64,000 nucleotides of DNA from an uncultured Kineothrix sp. (lineage in GTDB: Bacteria > Bacillota > Clostridia > Lachnospirales > Lachnospiraceae). The position numbers and the translations under genes are program-made. Where the stretch lies: NCBI GenBank assembly GCA_910588855.1, contig CAJUSR010000004.1, forward strand, positions 184,954-248,953, read 5' to 3'. The notes under the pieces are model-generated. The model was not told the origin of the DNA. It saw nothing but the letters and a program-made list of their open reading frames with translations, and made no database searches. Shown here one piece after another: positions 1 to 9,241 of this stretch (position 1 is the first letter of the stretch; each line of letters opens with the position of its first letter).

Positions 1-1062
1 GCATTGATGTTCGGTATGGCATATTTTTTGGCGACCGTGGGGATATGGGCGTTTACGAAGAAAAGATACCCTCTTGCCCTGCTGTTTTTCTTCCTTTCGA
101 CGACAGAATATCAGGCAGCGGTGATTTATGCCGCAATCGTCCTTTCCGCATGGATTTTTATGGAAAATGAGTGCCGGATTACAGCAAAAACGGTAGTGCA
201 GGAAATTATCTGCGGATGCATTACCATCGGCTCGGGCTGGCTGAATATTTTAAGCTTGAGCATAGCGGCAAAGCTAGGGCTGGTGGCAGAGGCCGGAAGG
301 TCGGCAAGTATCGGCAATGTGGTGGAAAAGGTGGGGATATGCTTAAGGGATTTTGGGCAGATATTGCTAAACAGCAGAGGGCTTTTGCCCCAAATAGGGC
401 TGCCGTTTTTGGTTTTGTGCGTCAGCGGGGCAATTGTTATCCGGAAATTTGTAAAAGAAAAGAAAATCCAATCCATCATCTATTATGTGCTGCTTGTGAT
501 TGGCATGATTGCCATGATGTATATCCTTTCAATGACACAATATCATACAAGGACTTACCCAAGGTTTATCTGGACATTTTATGCGATACAATCCATGCTT
601 TTACTTATCGCTTTTTGGCTCCTGTCCAAGAAGGGGAAAGAAATCCTTTGCTATTTGTGCTGCGGCTATTTGCTGATTCATTTATTGTTCTGCAATATTA
701 TCGTCAGTAACCATATGGTAAGTAATACATTGGATAAAACTTATGCGATGATGGTCTATGAGAAAATCGTGGCGTATGAGGAGGCGACAGGGGAGACGGT
801 GACAAAGATTGCTGTAGTAAATGACATTGATTGCCCCTTCAGCTACAATAACGTATATTATAAAACAGACCAAATCAATGAGCGGGCGTTGGGAACCGTA
901 TCGAATACTTTAGTGAATGTAGTGACCGGAAGGGATTTTGAAAAGGTGCCGATGGATGAAACCGTTTACCAGACTTACTTTGAAGGGAAGAATTGGGATT
1001 ACTTTGATGCTGCCGAACAATTGGTGATTATCGGAGATACCGCATATTGGGCAATCTTCTAG
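1..1062 (+). CDS. Polytopic membrane protein, GtrII-like, 5' partial
   Basis: The frame is open at the left window edge, so the true start lies outside. At least six hydrophobic segments are visible (for example around residues 3-18, 24-50, 133-147, 158-176, 190-206 and 214-232 of the visible part), followed by a soluble tail of about 115 residues ending at 1062. Length, topology and wording resemble the glucosyltransferase GtrII family of surface-polysaccharide modifying membrane proteins. That assignment rests on general appearance only; no catalytic motif is certain. It is followed by two inverted repeats and then the carA promoter, so it seems to end its own transcription unit. Confidence 0.6.
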   Translation, partial: ALMFGMAYFLATVGIWAFTKKRYPLALLFFFLSTTEYQAAVIYAAIVLSAWIFMENECRITAKTVVQEIICGCITIGSGWLNILSLSIAAKLGLVAEAGRSASIGNVVEKVGICLRDFGQILLNSRGLLPQIGLPFLVLCVSGAIVIRKFVKEKKIQSIIYYVLLVIGMIAMMYILSMTQYHTRTYPRFIWTFYAIQSMLLLIAFWLLSKKGKEILCYLCCGYLLIHLLFCNIIVSNHMVSNTLDKTYAMMVYEKIVAYEEATGETVTKIAVVNDIDCPFSYNNVYYKTDQINERALGTVSNTLVNVVTGRDFEKVPMDETVYQTYFEGKNWDYFDAAEQLVIIGDTAYWAIF

Positions 1063-1080
1063 GAAAATCTTGAGGAGGAA

Positions 1081-1140
1081 GATTGAAAAATAAAAATTTT
1101 CAATCTTAAGTTTGTGTCTGCGTAGCATCCACAAACTTAA
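1081..1140. repeat. Two adjacent inverted repeats between gtr-like gene and carA
   Basis: GATTGAAAA/TTTTCAATC (1081-1107) forms a 9-bp hairpin with a short A-rich loop. It is followed directly by TAAGTTTGTG/CACAAACTTA (1108-1140), a 10-bp stem with a 13-base loop. Neither has a clean U-tract on the plus strand, so they may be processing or weak terminator elements, or small interspersed repeats. Confidence 0.55.
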
Positions 1141-1180
1141 AATGCGCAAAAAGCCGCGCAAAAATGAGGAAAAAATGATA

Positions 1181-1189
1181 TGCTATAAT
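1181..1189 (+). promoter_or_regulatory. Extended -10 promoter for carAB
   Basis: TGCTATAAT is a perfect extended -10 element (TGnTATAAT). There is no convincing -35 at 17 nt. It lies 57 bases before the carA start, and no gene lies between. No clear PyrR antiterminator was recognised. Confidence 0.5.
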
Positions 1190-1246
1190 AAACCAATTTT
1201 GGACAAAGATAAGTTGCGCCGGACAGGGCGCGGGAAAGGAGAAAAG

Positions 1247-2368
1247 ATGCGGGCATTTCTTATTTTAGAAGACGGTACTGTTTTGGAAGGAACGCACATT
1301 GGTGCCGAAAAAGAAGTTATCAGCGAAATTGTATTTAATACTTCGATGGCTGGGTACACCGAAGTGCTGACAGACCCATCATATGCCGGGCAGGCGGTCT
1401 GTATGACCTATCCGTTGATTGGAAATTACGGGGTTTGCAGGGAAGATATGGAATCTAAGCAGCCGTGGATAGATGGATTGATTGTCAGGGAATTGTCCCG
1501 GATAGGGAGTAATTTCCGCATGGATGTAACTTTGCAGCAGTTCTTGGAAGAATATGGGATACCGGGCATCGCAGGAATCGATACGAGGGCATTGACGAAA
1601 ACGCTCCGGGAAAAAGGTACGATGAACGGCATGATTACAACAAACAAAGAATATTGCCCGGAGGATATCCTTCCCCGTTTAAAAGAATACAGCCCCGGTA
1701 AGGTAGTGGAAAAAGTGACATGTGGGCACAAGATGGAAAAGAAAGCGGATTTATCTGAAGCGGATATGGGGCGTCGATATGAAAAAAAAGGCAGAGGGAA
1801 GAGGGTAGCCCTAATGGACTTTGGGGCAAAAGATAATATTGCGGATTCCCTTTTAAAAAGAGGATGCAGCGTGACGGTTTACCCGGCGATGACCAAAGCG
1901 AAAGAAATTTTATCGGACAAGCCGGATGGCATTATGTTGAGCAATGGACCGGGAGACCCAAAGGAATGTACTTCTATTATCGAAGAAATCAGGAAAATCT
2001 ATGAATCGGACGTTCCTGTATTTGCCATATGCCTTGGGCATCAGTTGATGGCATTGGCAACAGGGGCGGATACTTATAAAATGAAATACGGGCATCGGGG
2101 AGGGAACCATCCGGTAAAGGACTTGCAGACAGGAAGAGTATATATTTCTTCCCAAAATCATGGGTATGTGGTGGATGCCGGGAAGATTGACCCGAAGGTG
2201 GCCGTACCTGCTTTTATAAATGTAAACGATGGAACGAACGAGGGTCTTGCATATACAGGAAAAAATATTTTTACGGTACAGTTCCATCCGGAAGCTTGCC
2301 CGGGCCCTCAGGATTCCGGCTATTTGTTTGACCGGTTTATGAAGATGATGGAAGGAGCGTGGGTATAA
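1247..2368 (+). CDS. carA: Carbamoyl-phosphate synthase small (glutaminase) subunit
   Basis: 373 residues. It hydrolyses glutamine and channels ammonia to CarB for carbamoyl phosphate, the precursor of pyrimidines and arginine. The N-terminal CarA domain (FLILEDGTVLEG, then FNTSMAGYTEVLTDPSYAGQ) is followed by a class I glutamine amidotransferase domain with the SNGPGDP motif, the nucleophile elbow FAICLGHQL (catalytic Cys) and the His/Glu of VQFHPEACPGP. The start at 1247 is chosen because AAAGGAG sits just upstream and homologues begin at this MRAFL-type N-terminus; an in-frame upstream ATG would add 45 unrelated residues. It is separated from carB by one base, so the two are translated as a pair. 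Confidence 0.97.
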   Translation: MRAFLILEDGTVLEGTHIGAEKEVISEIVFNTSMAGYTEVLTDPSYAGQAVCMTYPLIGNYGVCREDMESKQPWIDGLIVRELSRIGSNFRMDVTLQQFLEEYGIPGIAGIDTRALTKTLREKGTMNGMITTNKEYCPEDILPRLKEYSPGKVVEKVTCGHKMEKKADLSEADMGRRYEKKGRGKRVALMDFGAKDNIADSLLKRGCSVTVYPAMTKAKEILSDKPDGIMLSNGPGDPKECTSIIEEIRKIYESDVPVFAICLGHQLMALATGADTYKMKYGHRGGNHPVKDLQTGRVYISSQNHGYVVDAGKIDPKVAVPAFINVNDGTNEGLAYTGKNIFTVQFHPEACPGPQDSGYLFDRFMKMMEGAWV

Positions 2369-2369
2369 A

Positions 2370-5300
2370 ATGCCAAAAAACCCTAAAATAAAAAAGGTAT
2401 TGGTGATTGGCTCCGGGCCAATTGTAATCGGTCAGGCAGCGGAATTTGACTATGCAGGTACACAGGCATGCCGTTCGCTGAAAGAAGAGGGGATAGAAGT
2501 CGTTCTGGTAAATTCCAATCCAGCGACAATTATGACCGACCGGGATATTGCGGATAAGGTGTATATTGAGCCGCTGACGGCAAAGGTATTGGAACAGATT
2601 ATTGAAAAGGAAAAACCGGACAGCGTGTTGCCCACTTTGGGCGGGCAGGCAGGTTTAAATCTGGGCATGGAATTGGAAGAATCCGGCTTTCTGGAAAATC
2701 ATAAAGTCACTCTTTTGGGTACGAGTGCAAAAACTATCCGGAAGGCGGAAGACCGGCTGGAATTTAAAGAAACGATGGAAAAAATCGGTGAACCGTGTGC
2801 CGCTTCCCTAGTGGTGGAAAAAATAGAGGACGGGGTCGCTTTTGCAAAAAAGATAGGATATCCGGTGGTACTGCGCCCGGCATATACGTTGGGCGGTTCC
2901 GGCGGCGGGATTGCCCATCACCAGGGGGAACTGGAAGAGATTTTACAGAACGGGCTGCGTTTGTCCAGGGTAGGGCAGGTGCTGGTGGAACGGTGCATTT
3001 CAGGATGGAAAGAGATTGAATATGAGGTGATGCGCGACAGTGCGGGCAATTGTATTACCGTCTGCAATATGGAGAATATCGATCCGGTAGGCGTGCATAC
3101 CGGGGACAGCATTGTGGTGGCGCCTTCCCAGACATTGATGGATAAAGAATATCAGATGCTGAGAAGTTCCGCGTTGAACATTATTGACGAATTGGAAATT
3201 ACGGGAGGATGCAACGTGCAGTTCGCCTTGCATCCTTCCAGCTTTGAATATTGTGTCATAGAGGTAAATCCCCGTGTCAGCCGTTCTTCTGCGCTGGCCA
3301 GCAAAGCAACGGGCTACCCTATTGCCAAAGTAGCGGCAAAGATTGCCCTTGGCTATACGCTGGATGAAATCAAAAACGCCATTACCGGCAAGACCTATGC
3401 CAGCTTTGAGCCTGCATTGGATTATTGTGTAGTGAAAATCCCCCGTCTGCCTTTTGATAAATTTTTGACGGCTAAAAGGACTTTGACCACGCAGATGAAA
3501 GCCACGGGCGAGGTAATGAGTATCTGTACGAATTTTGAAGGGGCTTTGATGAAGGCAATCCGTTCTTTGGAACAGCATGTGGACTGTCTTTTCAGTTATG
3601 ATTTTTCGGCATTGCCGGCAGAAGATTTGCTGGAAAGGCTGAAGAGGGTGGATGACCAGAGGATTTATGTAATTGCCGAGGCTTTGCGCAAAGGCGTAGA
3701 TTATGATACTATAAATAAAATTACAAATATAGATAAATGGTTTATTGACAAAATTGCGGTTCTTGTGGAAATGGAACAGGCGTTGAAGGAAGGGCCTCTT
3801 ACCGTTCCTTTACTGCAGGAGGCAAAGCGGATGGAATTTCCGGATCGTGTCATCGGTGTTTTAACAGGGCTTCCGGAAGAATCGGTAAAAAAGATGCGGT
3901 ATGAAAACGGCATTACGGCAGCTTTTAAAATGGTGGATACTTGTGCGGCGGAGTTTGAGGCGGCTACGCCTTATTATTACTCTTGCTTTGGCAGTGAAAA
4001 CGAGGCGGCAAAAACCAATCCGGCCAGGAAAGTGCTTGTGCTTGGTTCCGGTCCTATCCGTATCGGGCAGGGTATCGAGTTCGATTATTGCTCCGTACAT
4101 GCTACATGGGCTTTTGCAAAAGCGGGATATGAGACAATCATTGTAAACAATAACCCGGAAACCGTAAGTACGGATTTTGATATCGCAGATAAACTCTATT
4201 TTGAACCTTTGACGCCGGAGGATGTGGAGAATATCGTCAATATAGAGAAACCGGACGGGGCAGTGGTGCAGTTTGGCGGGCAGACGGCGATTAAATTGAC
4301 GGAAAGCCTGATGAAGATGGGGGTTCCTATCCTTGGAACCAGTGCGGAAAATGTGGATGCTGCGGAAGACAGGGAGTTATTTGACGGTATTTTAGAAAAA
4401 TGTGGGATTCCAAGGCCGGCCGGCGGAACGGTATATACGGCGCAAGAGGCGAAAAAGGTAGCCAATCAGTTGGGATATCCGGTGTTGGTACGTCCTTCCT
4501 ATGTCCTTGGCGGACAGGGGATGCAGATAGCCATTTCCGACGGGGAAGTGGAAGAATTTATGGAAATTATCAACCGGATAGCCCAGGATCATCCCATTCT
4601 TGTGGATAAGTACCTGCAAGGCAGGGAAATTGAAGTGGATGCGGTCTGCGACGGCAAGGATATTCTGATACCGGGGATTATGGAGCATATCGAGAGGGCG
4701 GGCGTGCATTCCGGCGACAGCATATCGGTATATCCGGCGGTAAGCATTAGCGGAAAGGTTAAGGAAACCATTGCGGAATATACGAAAAGGCTTGCCAAAG
4801 CACTCCACGTCATTGGCCTGATTAATATCCAGTTTATTGCGGTAGGAGAAGAGGTTTATGTAATCGAAGTCAACCCCCGTTCTTCCAGGACAGTGCCCTA
4901 TATCAGTAAAGTGGCGGGAATCCCGATTGTGGATTTGGCAACGGAAGTTATGACAGGCAAATCAATCCGGGAGCTGGGATATGAGCCGGGACTTCAGAAA
5001 GAAGCGGAATATGTGGCGGTCAAAATGCCGGTGTTTTCGTTTGAGAAAATCAGAGGGGCGGAAATCAGTTTAGGGCCGGAAATGAAATCCACAGGGGAAT
5101 GCCTGGGGATATCCAAAACATTCCATGAGGCGTTGTATAAAGCCTTTTTAGGCGCCGGGGTACATCTTCCCAGATTCCGGCGGATGATTATTACGGTAAA
5201 AGATGCAGATAAAGGGGAAGCGATAGAAATCGGCAGGCGATTTGAAAAGCTGGGATATAAAATTTACGCGACCAGAAGTACGGCAGATGCTTTAAAGGAG

Positions 5301-5570
5301 GCAGGGGTAAAAGCACGTAAGGTAAATAAGATACAACAGGAATCCCCTACGGTGATGGATCTTATTCTGGGGCATGAAATCGACTTGGTAATTGATACGC
5401 CCACACAGGGGCGGGATAAATCAAGAGACGGCTTTTTAATCCGCCGTACAGCCATTGAGACCGGTGTAAATTGCCTGACATCTTTGGATACGGCAAGGGC
5501 ATTGGTAACTAGTCTGGAGCATATTGGGGAAGAAGAGAAACTGACTTTAATAGATATTGCGTCGCTGTAG
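2370..5570 (+). CDS. carB: Carbamoyl-phosphate synthase large subunit
   Basis: 1066 residues, the usual length. It makes carbamoyl phosphate from bicarbonate, ammonia and two ATP. The two homologous halves each start with a VLVIGSGPIxIGQ-type motif (about residues 10 and 550) and carry an ATP-grasp domain; the C-terminal MGS-like allosteric domain begins near residue 930. Both ATP-grasp halves keep the EVNPR motif (IEVNPRVSRSSA and IEVNPRSSRTVP), so both active sites look intact. It begins one base after the carA stop. Confidence 0.98.
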   Translation: MPKNPKIKKVLVIGSGPIVIGQAAEFDYAGTQACRSLKEEGIEVVLVNSNPATIMTDRDIADKVYIEPLTAKVLEQIIEKEKPDSVLPTLGGQAGLNLGMELEESGFLENHKVTLLGTSAKTIRKAEDRLEFKETMEKIGEPCAASLVVEKIEDGVAFAKKIGYPVVLRPAYTLGGSGGGIAHHQGELEEILQNGLRLSRVGQVLVERCISGWKEIEYEVMRDSAGNCITVCNMENIDPVGVHTGDSIVVAPSQTLMDKEYQMLRSSALNIIDELEITGGCNVQFALHPSSFEYCVIEVNPRVSRSSALASKATGYPIAKVAAKIALGYTLDEIKNAITGKTYASFEPALDYCVVKIPRLPFDKFLTAKRTLTTQMKATGEVMSICTNFEGALMKAIRSLEQHVDCLFSYDFSALPAEDLLERLKRVDDQRIYVIAEALRKGVDYDTINKITNIDKWFIDKIAVLVEMEQALKEGPLTVPLLQEAKRMEFPDRVIGVLTGLPEESVKKMRYENGITAAFKMVDTCAAEFEAATPYYYSCFGSENEAAKTNPARKVLVLGSGPIRIGQGIEFDYCSVHATWAFAKAGYETIIVNNNPETVSTDFDIADKLYFEPLTPEDVENIVNIEKPDGAVVQFGGQTAIKLTESLMKMGVPILGTSAENVDAAEDRELFDGILEKCGIPRPAGGTVYTAQEAKKVANQLGYPVLVRPSYVLGGQGMQIAISDGEVEEFMEIINRIAQDHPILVDKYLQGREIEVDAVCDGKDILIPGIMEHIERAGVHSGDSISVYPAVSISGKVKETIAEYTKRLAKALHVIGLINIQFIAVGEEVYVIEVNPRSSRTVPYISKVAGIPIVDLATEVMTGKSIRELGYEPGLQKEAEYVAVKMPVFSFEKIRGAEISLGPEMKSTGECLGISKTFHEALYKAFLGAGVHLPRFRRMIITVKDADKGEAIEIGRRFEKLGYKIYATRSTADALKEAGVKARKVNKIQQESPTVMDLILGHEIDLVIDTPTQGRDKSRDGFLIRRTAIETGVNCLTSLDTARALVTSLEHIGEEEKLTLIDIASL

Positions 5571-5609
5571 CAGACGGGGATGAAAGCAAACAATTAGCTG
5601 GTAGAGACG

Positions 5610-6266
5610 ATGGAAAATGTAAGGAATTACGCAAAAGAATTGGAGAAATTGATTGCGGCAAAAGATAGAAAGTGGAATAAACTTTTGCTCCATAGCTGCT
5701 GTGCGCCTTGCAGCAGTTATGTGCTGGAATATTTGAGGGAATATTTTGACATTACCGTATTGTATTACAACCCTAATATCACGGAGGACGTGGAATACCA
5801 AAAAAGGGTAGAAGAACAAAAACGGCTGATAGAGACATATAACGAGCAGATAGAGAAACAGGACTTTCCGGGGATGCGCTCTACAAGAAAGGCAAAAAAG
5901 ATAAAAGTCATAGACGGGGATTATGAACCGGAGAACTTTTACCGGATGGCAAAAGGGCTGGAACAATGCCCGGAGGGCGGGGAAAGGTGTTTTGGGTGTT
6001 ATGAGCTAAGGCTTCGGAAGACGGCAGAACTGGCGGTCGCGGAAAAGTTCGACTGTTTTACTACGACTTTGACGATAAGCCCCCTTAAGAATGCCCGGAA
6101 ATTAAACGAAATCGGGGAACGGCTTGGAAAAGAGTATGGTGTTTTTTTCCTGCCCTCGGATTTTAAGAAAAAGGAGGGCTATAAGAGGTCTATCGAATTA
6201 TCGGCACAGTTTGGCTTATACCGCCAGAATTATTGTGGATGCGTATATTCAAAAAATGGGAAATGA
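5610..6266 (+). CDS. queH: Epoxyqueuosine reductase QueH
   Basis: 218 residues of the QueH (former DUF208) family, which performs the last step of queuosine synthesis in tRNA and replaces QueG in many Firmicutes. The N-terminal LLLHSCCAPCSSY (Cys30, Cys31, Cys34) and the later cysteine pairs CPEGGERCFGCYELR and NYCGCVYS are the metal and cluster ligands of the family. It starts 39 bases after carB with a weak ribosome site and is followed 69 bases later by argS, so it may be part of the same operon. Confidence 0.93.
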   Translation: MENVRNYAKELEKLIAAKDRKWNKLLLHSCCAPCSSYVLEYLREYFDITVLYYNPNITEDVEYQKRVEEQKRLIETYNEQIEKQDFPGMRSTRKAKKIKVIDGDYEPENFYRMAKGLEQCPEGGERCFGCYELRLRKTAELAVAEKFDCFTTTLTISPLKNARKLNEIGERLGKEYGVFFLPSDFKKKEGYKRSIELSAQFGLYRQNYCGCVYSKNGK

Positions 6267-6335
6267 CAGCAGTTGTATGGCATGGATGTGAAAAGCAAAA
6301 TAGCAGAAAGAGAACCGGAAAGAGAGGGAAATAGC

Positions 6336-8102
6336 ATGGAGAAGATTTTGGATGTGATATCGGGGGAAATGCAGAAGGCATTTCAGGCAGCAGGGTATGA
6401 TGCAGAGCTTGGGAAGGTTACTTTGTCTAATCGCCCGGACTTGTGCGAATACCAGTGCAACGGGGCGATGGCGGGGGCAAAACGCTATAAGAAGGCGCCG
6501 ATTTTGATTGCTAAGGATGTGGAAAAGGAATTGGAGGGCAGCCCGGTTTTTGCGGAAGTGGGTGCGGTACCTCCTGGCTTTCTAAATTTGAAGATAAGCC
6601 CGTCTTTTTTGAAGGATTATCTGTCACAAATGGCAGGTGAACCGAAATTCGGGTTGGAAAACCCCAAAAAGGCAAAGAAAATTATGATAGATTACGGCGG
6701 ACCGAACGTAGCAAAGCCTTTGCATGTAGGCCATCTCCGTTCTGCGATTATCGGTGAAAGTGTGAAAAGGATTGCAAGGTATGCGGGGCATGAAGTCATC
6801 GGGGATATCCATTTAGGGGACTGGGGATTGCAGATGGGGCTTATTATTACGGAATTGCAGGAACGGAATCCGGAATTGGTATATTTTGACGAAGGATTTG
6901 CCGGGGAATACCCAAAGGAGGCGCCGTTTACGATTTCCGAGCTGGAGGAAATCTATCCTACCGCCAGCGCAAAGTCGAAAGAAGACCCGGCATACAAGGA
7001 AAAAGCTATGGACGCTACATTTAAGCTGCAAAACGGGGTAAGGGGATACCGTGCCCTTTGGAACCACATTATCAATGTATCGGTGTCAGACCTTAAGCAG
7101 AATTATGAAAAACTGGATGTGGACTTCGATTTGTGGAAAGGGGAATCCGACGTCCATGATTTAATCCCGGCTATGGTGGAAGAAATGAAAGCAGGGGGAT
7201 ATGCTTATATCAGCGAGGGCGCGTTGGTAGTGGATGTGAAGGAAGAAACGGATACGAGGGAAATCCCCCCTTGCATGATACTGAAGTCCGATGGGGCATC
7301 CTTGTATAATACCACCGATTTGGCTACTATCAAGGAGCGTATGGAAAAAATCAAACCGGATGAAATCATTTATGTAGTGGATAAGCGGCAGGAATTATAT
7401 TTTGAACAGGTATTCCGCTGTGCCCGCAAAACAGGGCTGGTGCGGCCGGAAACAGGGTTGAAGTTCTTAGGCTTCGGAACAATGAACGGCAAGGACGGAA
7501 AGCCTTTTAAAACAAGAGAAGGCGGCGTTATGCGTCTGGAATCCCTGATTGCGGAAATCAATGATGTGATGTATGAAAAAATTATACAAAACCGTTCCGT
7601 ACCGGAGGAGGAAGCAAGGAAGACCGCTCAGGTAGTTGCCCTGTCTGCGGTAAAATACGGGGATTTGTCCAATCAGGCATCAAAGGATTATATTTTTGAC
7701 ATCGAGCGTTTTACGTCTTCCGAAGGGGATACGGGGCCGTATATTTTGTATACATTAGTACGGATTAAATCCATTTTGTCCAAATATAAAGAAAACGGCG
7801 GGAATCCGGAGGCTGTTTCGCTGCAGCCGGCATCCGGGGAGCCGGAAAAAGCATTGATGCTGGAACTGGCAGGATTCCTTGGGATGATGGAAAATGCGTA
7901 TGGGGAAACAGCGCCTCATAAAGTATGTGCCTATATCTATAATATTGCCAATGCATTTAACCACTTTTACCATGAGACAAAAATCTTGACGGAAGAAGAG
8001 GAAGAGAAGAAGAGCGGATGGATTGCTTTGCTTCTGCTTACAAGGGATATTTTGGAGACTTGCATTGACCTGCTGGGATTTTCAGCGCCTGAGAGGATGT
8101 AG
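6336..8102 (+). CDS. argS: Arginyl-tRNA synthetase
   Basis: 588 residues of class I arginyl-tRNA synthetase, which charges tRNA-Arg. The order is: N-terminal Add-1 domain (1-100), Rossmann core with the HIGH motif as PNVAKPLHVGHLRS (His130-His133), the degenerate KMSKS region typical of ArgS (KPFKTREGG), and a C-terminal DALR anticodon-binding domain ending LGFSAPERM. The start at 6336 follows GAGGGA and matches the family N-terminus; an upstream in-frame ATG at 6273 would add 21 polar residues that do not fit. Last protein gene before the tRNA pair. Confidence 0.96.
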   Translation: MEKILDVISGEMQKAFQAAGYDAELGKVTLSNRPDLCEYQCNGAMAGAKRYKKAPILIAKDVEKELEGSPVFAEVGAVPPGFLNLKISPSFLKDYLSQMAGEPKFGLENPKKAKKIMIDYGGPNVAKPLHVGHLRSAIIGESVKRIARYAGHEVIGDIHLGDWGLQMGLIITELQERNPELVYFDEGFAGEYPKEAPFTISELEEIYPTASAKSKEDPAYKEKAMDATFKLQNGVRGYRALWNHIINVSVSDLKQNYEKLDVDFDLWKGESDVHDLIPAMVEEMKAGGYAYISEGALVVDVKEETDTREIPPCMILKSDGASLYNTTDLATIKERMEKIKPDEIIYVVDKRQELYFEQVFRCARKTGLVRPETGLKFLGFGTMNGKDGKPFKTREGGVMRLESLIAEINDVMYEKIIQNRSVPEEEARKTAQVVALSAVKYGDLSNQASKDYIFDIERFTSSEGDTGPYILYTLVRIKSILSKYKENGGNPEAVSLQPASGEPEKALMLELAGFLGMMENAYGETAPHKVCAYIYNIANAFNHFYHETKILTEEEEEKKSGWIALLLLTRDILETCIDLLGFSAPERM

Positions 8103-8252
8103 CGGACAGGATGGGGATGGACGGGGTAGACTTTGCATGTGCCGGGAGTGCAATAGCAAAGCCGGAGGTGGTCTCGTGGACGCCTGTTTTCAGATAGAGG
8201 CCATTAAACAGAATCTATAGTTGAAAAAAATAAAAAATATGTAAAAAATATG

Positions 8253-8282
8253 TTGACAAACCTCGCAATTTAATTGTATAAT
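8253..8282 (+). promoter_or_regulatory. Promoter of the tRNA-Val/tRNA-Met unit
   Basis: TTGACA (8253-8258) and TATAAT (8277-8282) are both perfect consensus boxes separated by 18 bases. They lie 35 bases upstream of the mature tRNA-Val, as expected for a strong stable-RNA promoter. Confidence 0.85.
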
Positions 8283-8317
8283 AGCAAAGCAGGTTGCGGA
8301 AAGCAGCTTGTCAACAA

Positions 8318-8390
8318 GGGATCTTAGCTCAGCTGGGAGAGCATCTGCCTTACAAGCAGAGGGTCATAGGTTCGAGCCCTATAGGTCCCA
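8318..8390 (+). tRNA. tRNA-Val (anticodon TAC)
   Basis: A complete 73-base cloverleaf: acceptor GGGATCT paired with AGGTCCC (one T.G), D-arm, anticodon stem CTGC/GCAG around loop CTTACAA (anticodon TAC), T-arm with GGTTCGAGCC, discriminator A. CCA is not encoded. Confidence 0.95.
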
Positions 8391-8417
8391 TCCCTTACCG
8401 GATAAGCCGGTAAGGGA
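8391..8417 (+). other. Perfect hairpin between the two tRNAs
   Basis: TCCCTTACCGG and CCGGTAAGGGA form an 11-bp perfect stem with a 5-base loop, starting on the base after the tRNA-Val. No U-tract follows, so it probably guides tRNA processing rather than terminating. Confidence 0.5.
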
Positions 8418-8423
8418 TTATAC

Positions 8424-8497
8424 GGCGAGATAGCTCAGTTGGCTAGAGCATACGGTTCATACCCGTAGTGTCGAGGGTTCAAATCCCCCTCTCGCTA
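8424..8497 (+). tRNA. tRNA-Met (anticodon CAT), elongator type
   Basis: A 74-base cloverleaf with acceptor GGCGAGA/TCTCGCT, anticodon stem TACGG/CCGTA around a CAT anticodon, and T-arm GGGTTCAAATCCC. The 5' end does not have the unpaired first base of an initiator tRNA, so elongator Met is preferred; an Ile-CAT (lysidine) tRNA cannot be excluded. It is the last chromosomal gene before the phage and a plausible integration target. Confidence 0.92.
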
Positions 8498-8501
8498 TTT
8501 T

Positions 8502-8539
8502 AGGAAATGCCCGAAAATGTGATGTTTTGGGCATTTCCT
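8502..8539 (+). terminator. Terminator of the tRNA unit
   Basis: AGGAAATGCCC and GGGCATTTCCT form an 11-bp perfect stem with a 16-base loop, followed by a T-rich stretch. It begins five bases after tRNA-Met. Confidence 0.75.
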
Positions 8540-8599
8540 ATTTATAAAATTATCAAAAAATGCTGTTTTGAACCGTTTCAAATCGTTACAAATCATATT

Positions 8600-8622
8600 A
8601 ATTGGGGTCAGAATTGGGGTCA
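8600..8622. repeat. Tandem repeat near the phage end (possible arm sites)
   Basis: AATTGGGGTCA occurs twice (8600-8610 and 8612-8622) with one base between, followed by AAAATTAATC. It lies between the tRNA-Met terminator and the first AT-rich phage-like gene. Such short tandem repeats next to a tRNA fit integrase arm-type sites or an attachment end; the opposite end is outside the window, so no att core can be defined. Confidence 0.35.
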
Positions 8623-8672
8623 AAATTAATCAAATGCCAATACAGTTTAGATTATTTAAGGAAATATGAATT

Positions 8673-8825
8673 ATGGAACTTACAATTTTGCGAATTGAAA
8701 ACAGAATAGTAAATTACCAGCTCGACAATGGCACGATTATTGACATCGCCCGAAGATGGTTCTCAGAAGATATACAAGAAGGTGACACAATAGAATTTGA
8801 CATGCATGATTCTAAGACAATATAG
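8673..8825 (+). CDS. Small DUF3006-like protein
   Basis: 50 residues, short enough to be overlooked. The pattern of a beta-rich start (ELTILRIENRIVNYQLDNG), a central hydrophobic/arginine turn and the end EGDTIEFDM fits DUF3006, small OB-like proteins of unknown function in Firmicutes. A weak AAGGAA lies upstream. It is alone on the plus strand at the junction of chromosome and phage, so it may belong to either. Confidence 0.55.
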   Translation: MELTILRIENRIVNYQLDNGTIIDIARRWFSEDIQEGDTIEFDMHDSKTI

Positions 8826-8935
8826 ACATTTTAGAATCATATGCAGGGGGAATCTTCAATTGATAATTAAAAATGCATTAAACCGACCAATGTGTGTTTA
8901 CAATGGCATAGTACATTAAACAATAAACGTAAAAA

Positions 8936-8983
8936 AAAAAGGATGAAAGAATAGCTTAAATCGCTTTTCCCTCCATCCTTTTT
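8936..8983 (-). terminator. Terminator ending the phage late transcript
   Basis: GGATG and CATCC with flanking A5/T5 runs close a hairpin that leaves a run of ten T on the minus strand (the A-run at 8931-8940). It lies just past the last leftward phage gene and marks the end of the late operon; the flanking A/T symmetry could let it work both ways. Confidence 0.65.
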
Positions 8984-8996
8984 ATCTTATAAAATT

Positions 8997-9197
8997 TTAT
9001 AAAAATTTTGAAACTAAATAAGTTATTAGATTAGTATCATTTATATCTATGACTTCTCCAGAAAACCTAACCGATTGCCTTGCACCTGGATCATAAAAGC
9101 AGCTTCTTTCTGTATTCTTGTTTCTGTATATATATCCTATATTTTTTAATTGATGTGTCTTATTTAAATTTTGCTTATTTTCAACTACAGTCCTCAT
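8997..9197 (-). CDS. Small phage protein of unknown function
   Basis: 66 residues, not recognised. ATG at 9197 has a strong GGAGG seven bases upstream. It is the last gene of the leftward late operon, right before the terminator, a common place for accessory genes. It has no membrane segment and no clear motif. Confidence 0.55.
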   Translation of the reverse strand: MRTVVENKQNLNKTHQLKNIGYIYRNKNTERSCFYDPGARQSVRFSGEVIDINDTNLITYLVSKFL

Positions 9198-9241
9198 ATA
9201 CCTCCATACGTACTTTAATATATAAATTTACGGAATATATT

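Noticed and set aside
1112..1246. Longer N-terminus of CarA
   Set aside because: The extra 45 residues lie over an inverted repeat and promoter and do not resemble CarA.
2450..5593. Many open frames opposite and within carB
   Set aside because: Shadows of an intact, highly conserved gene.
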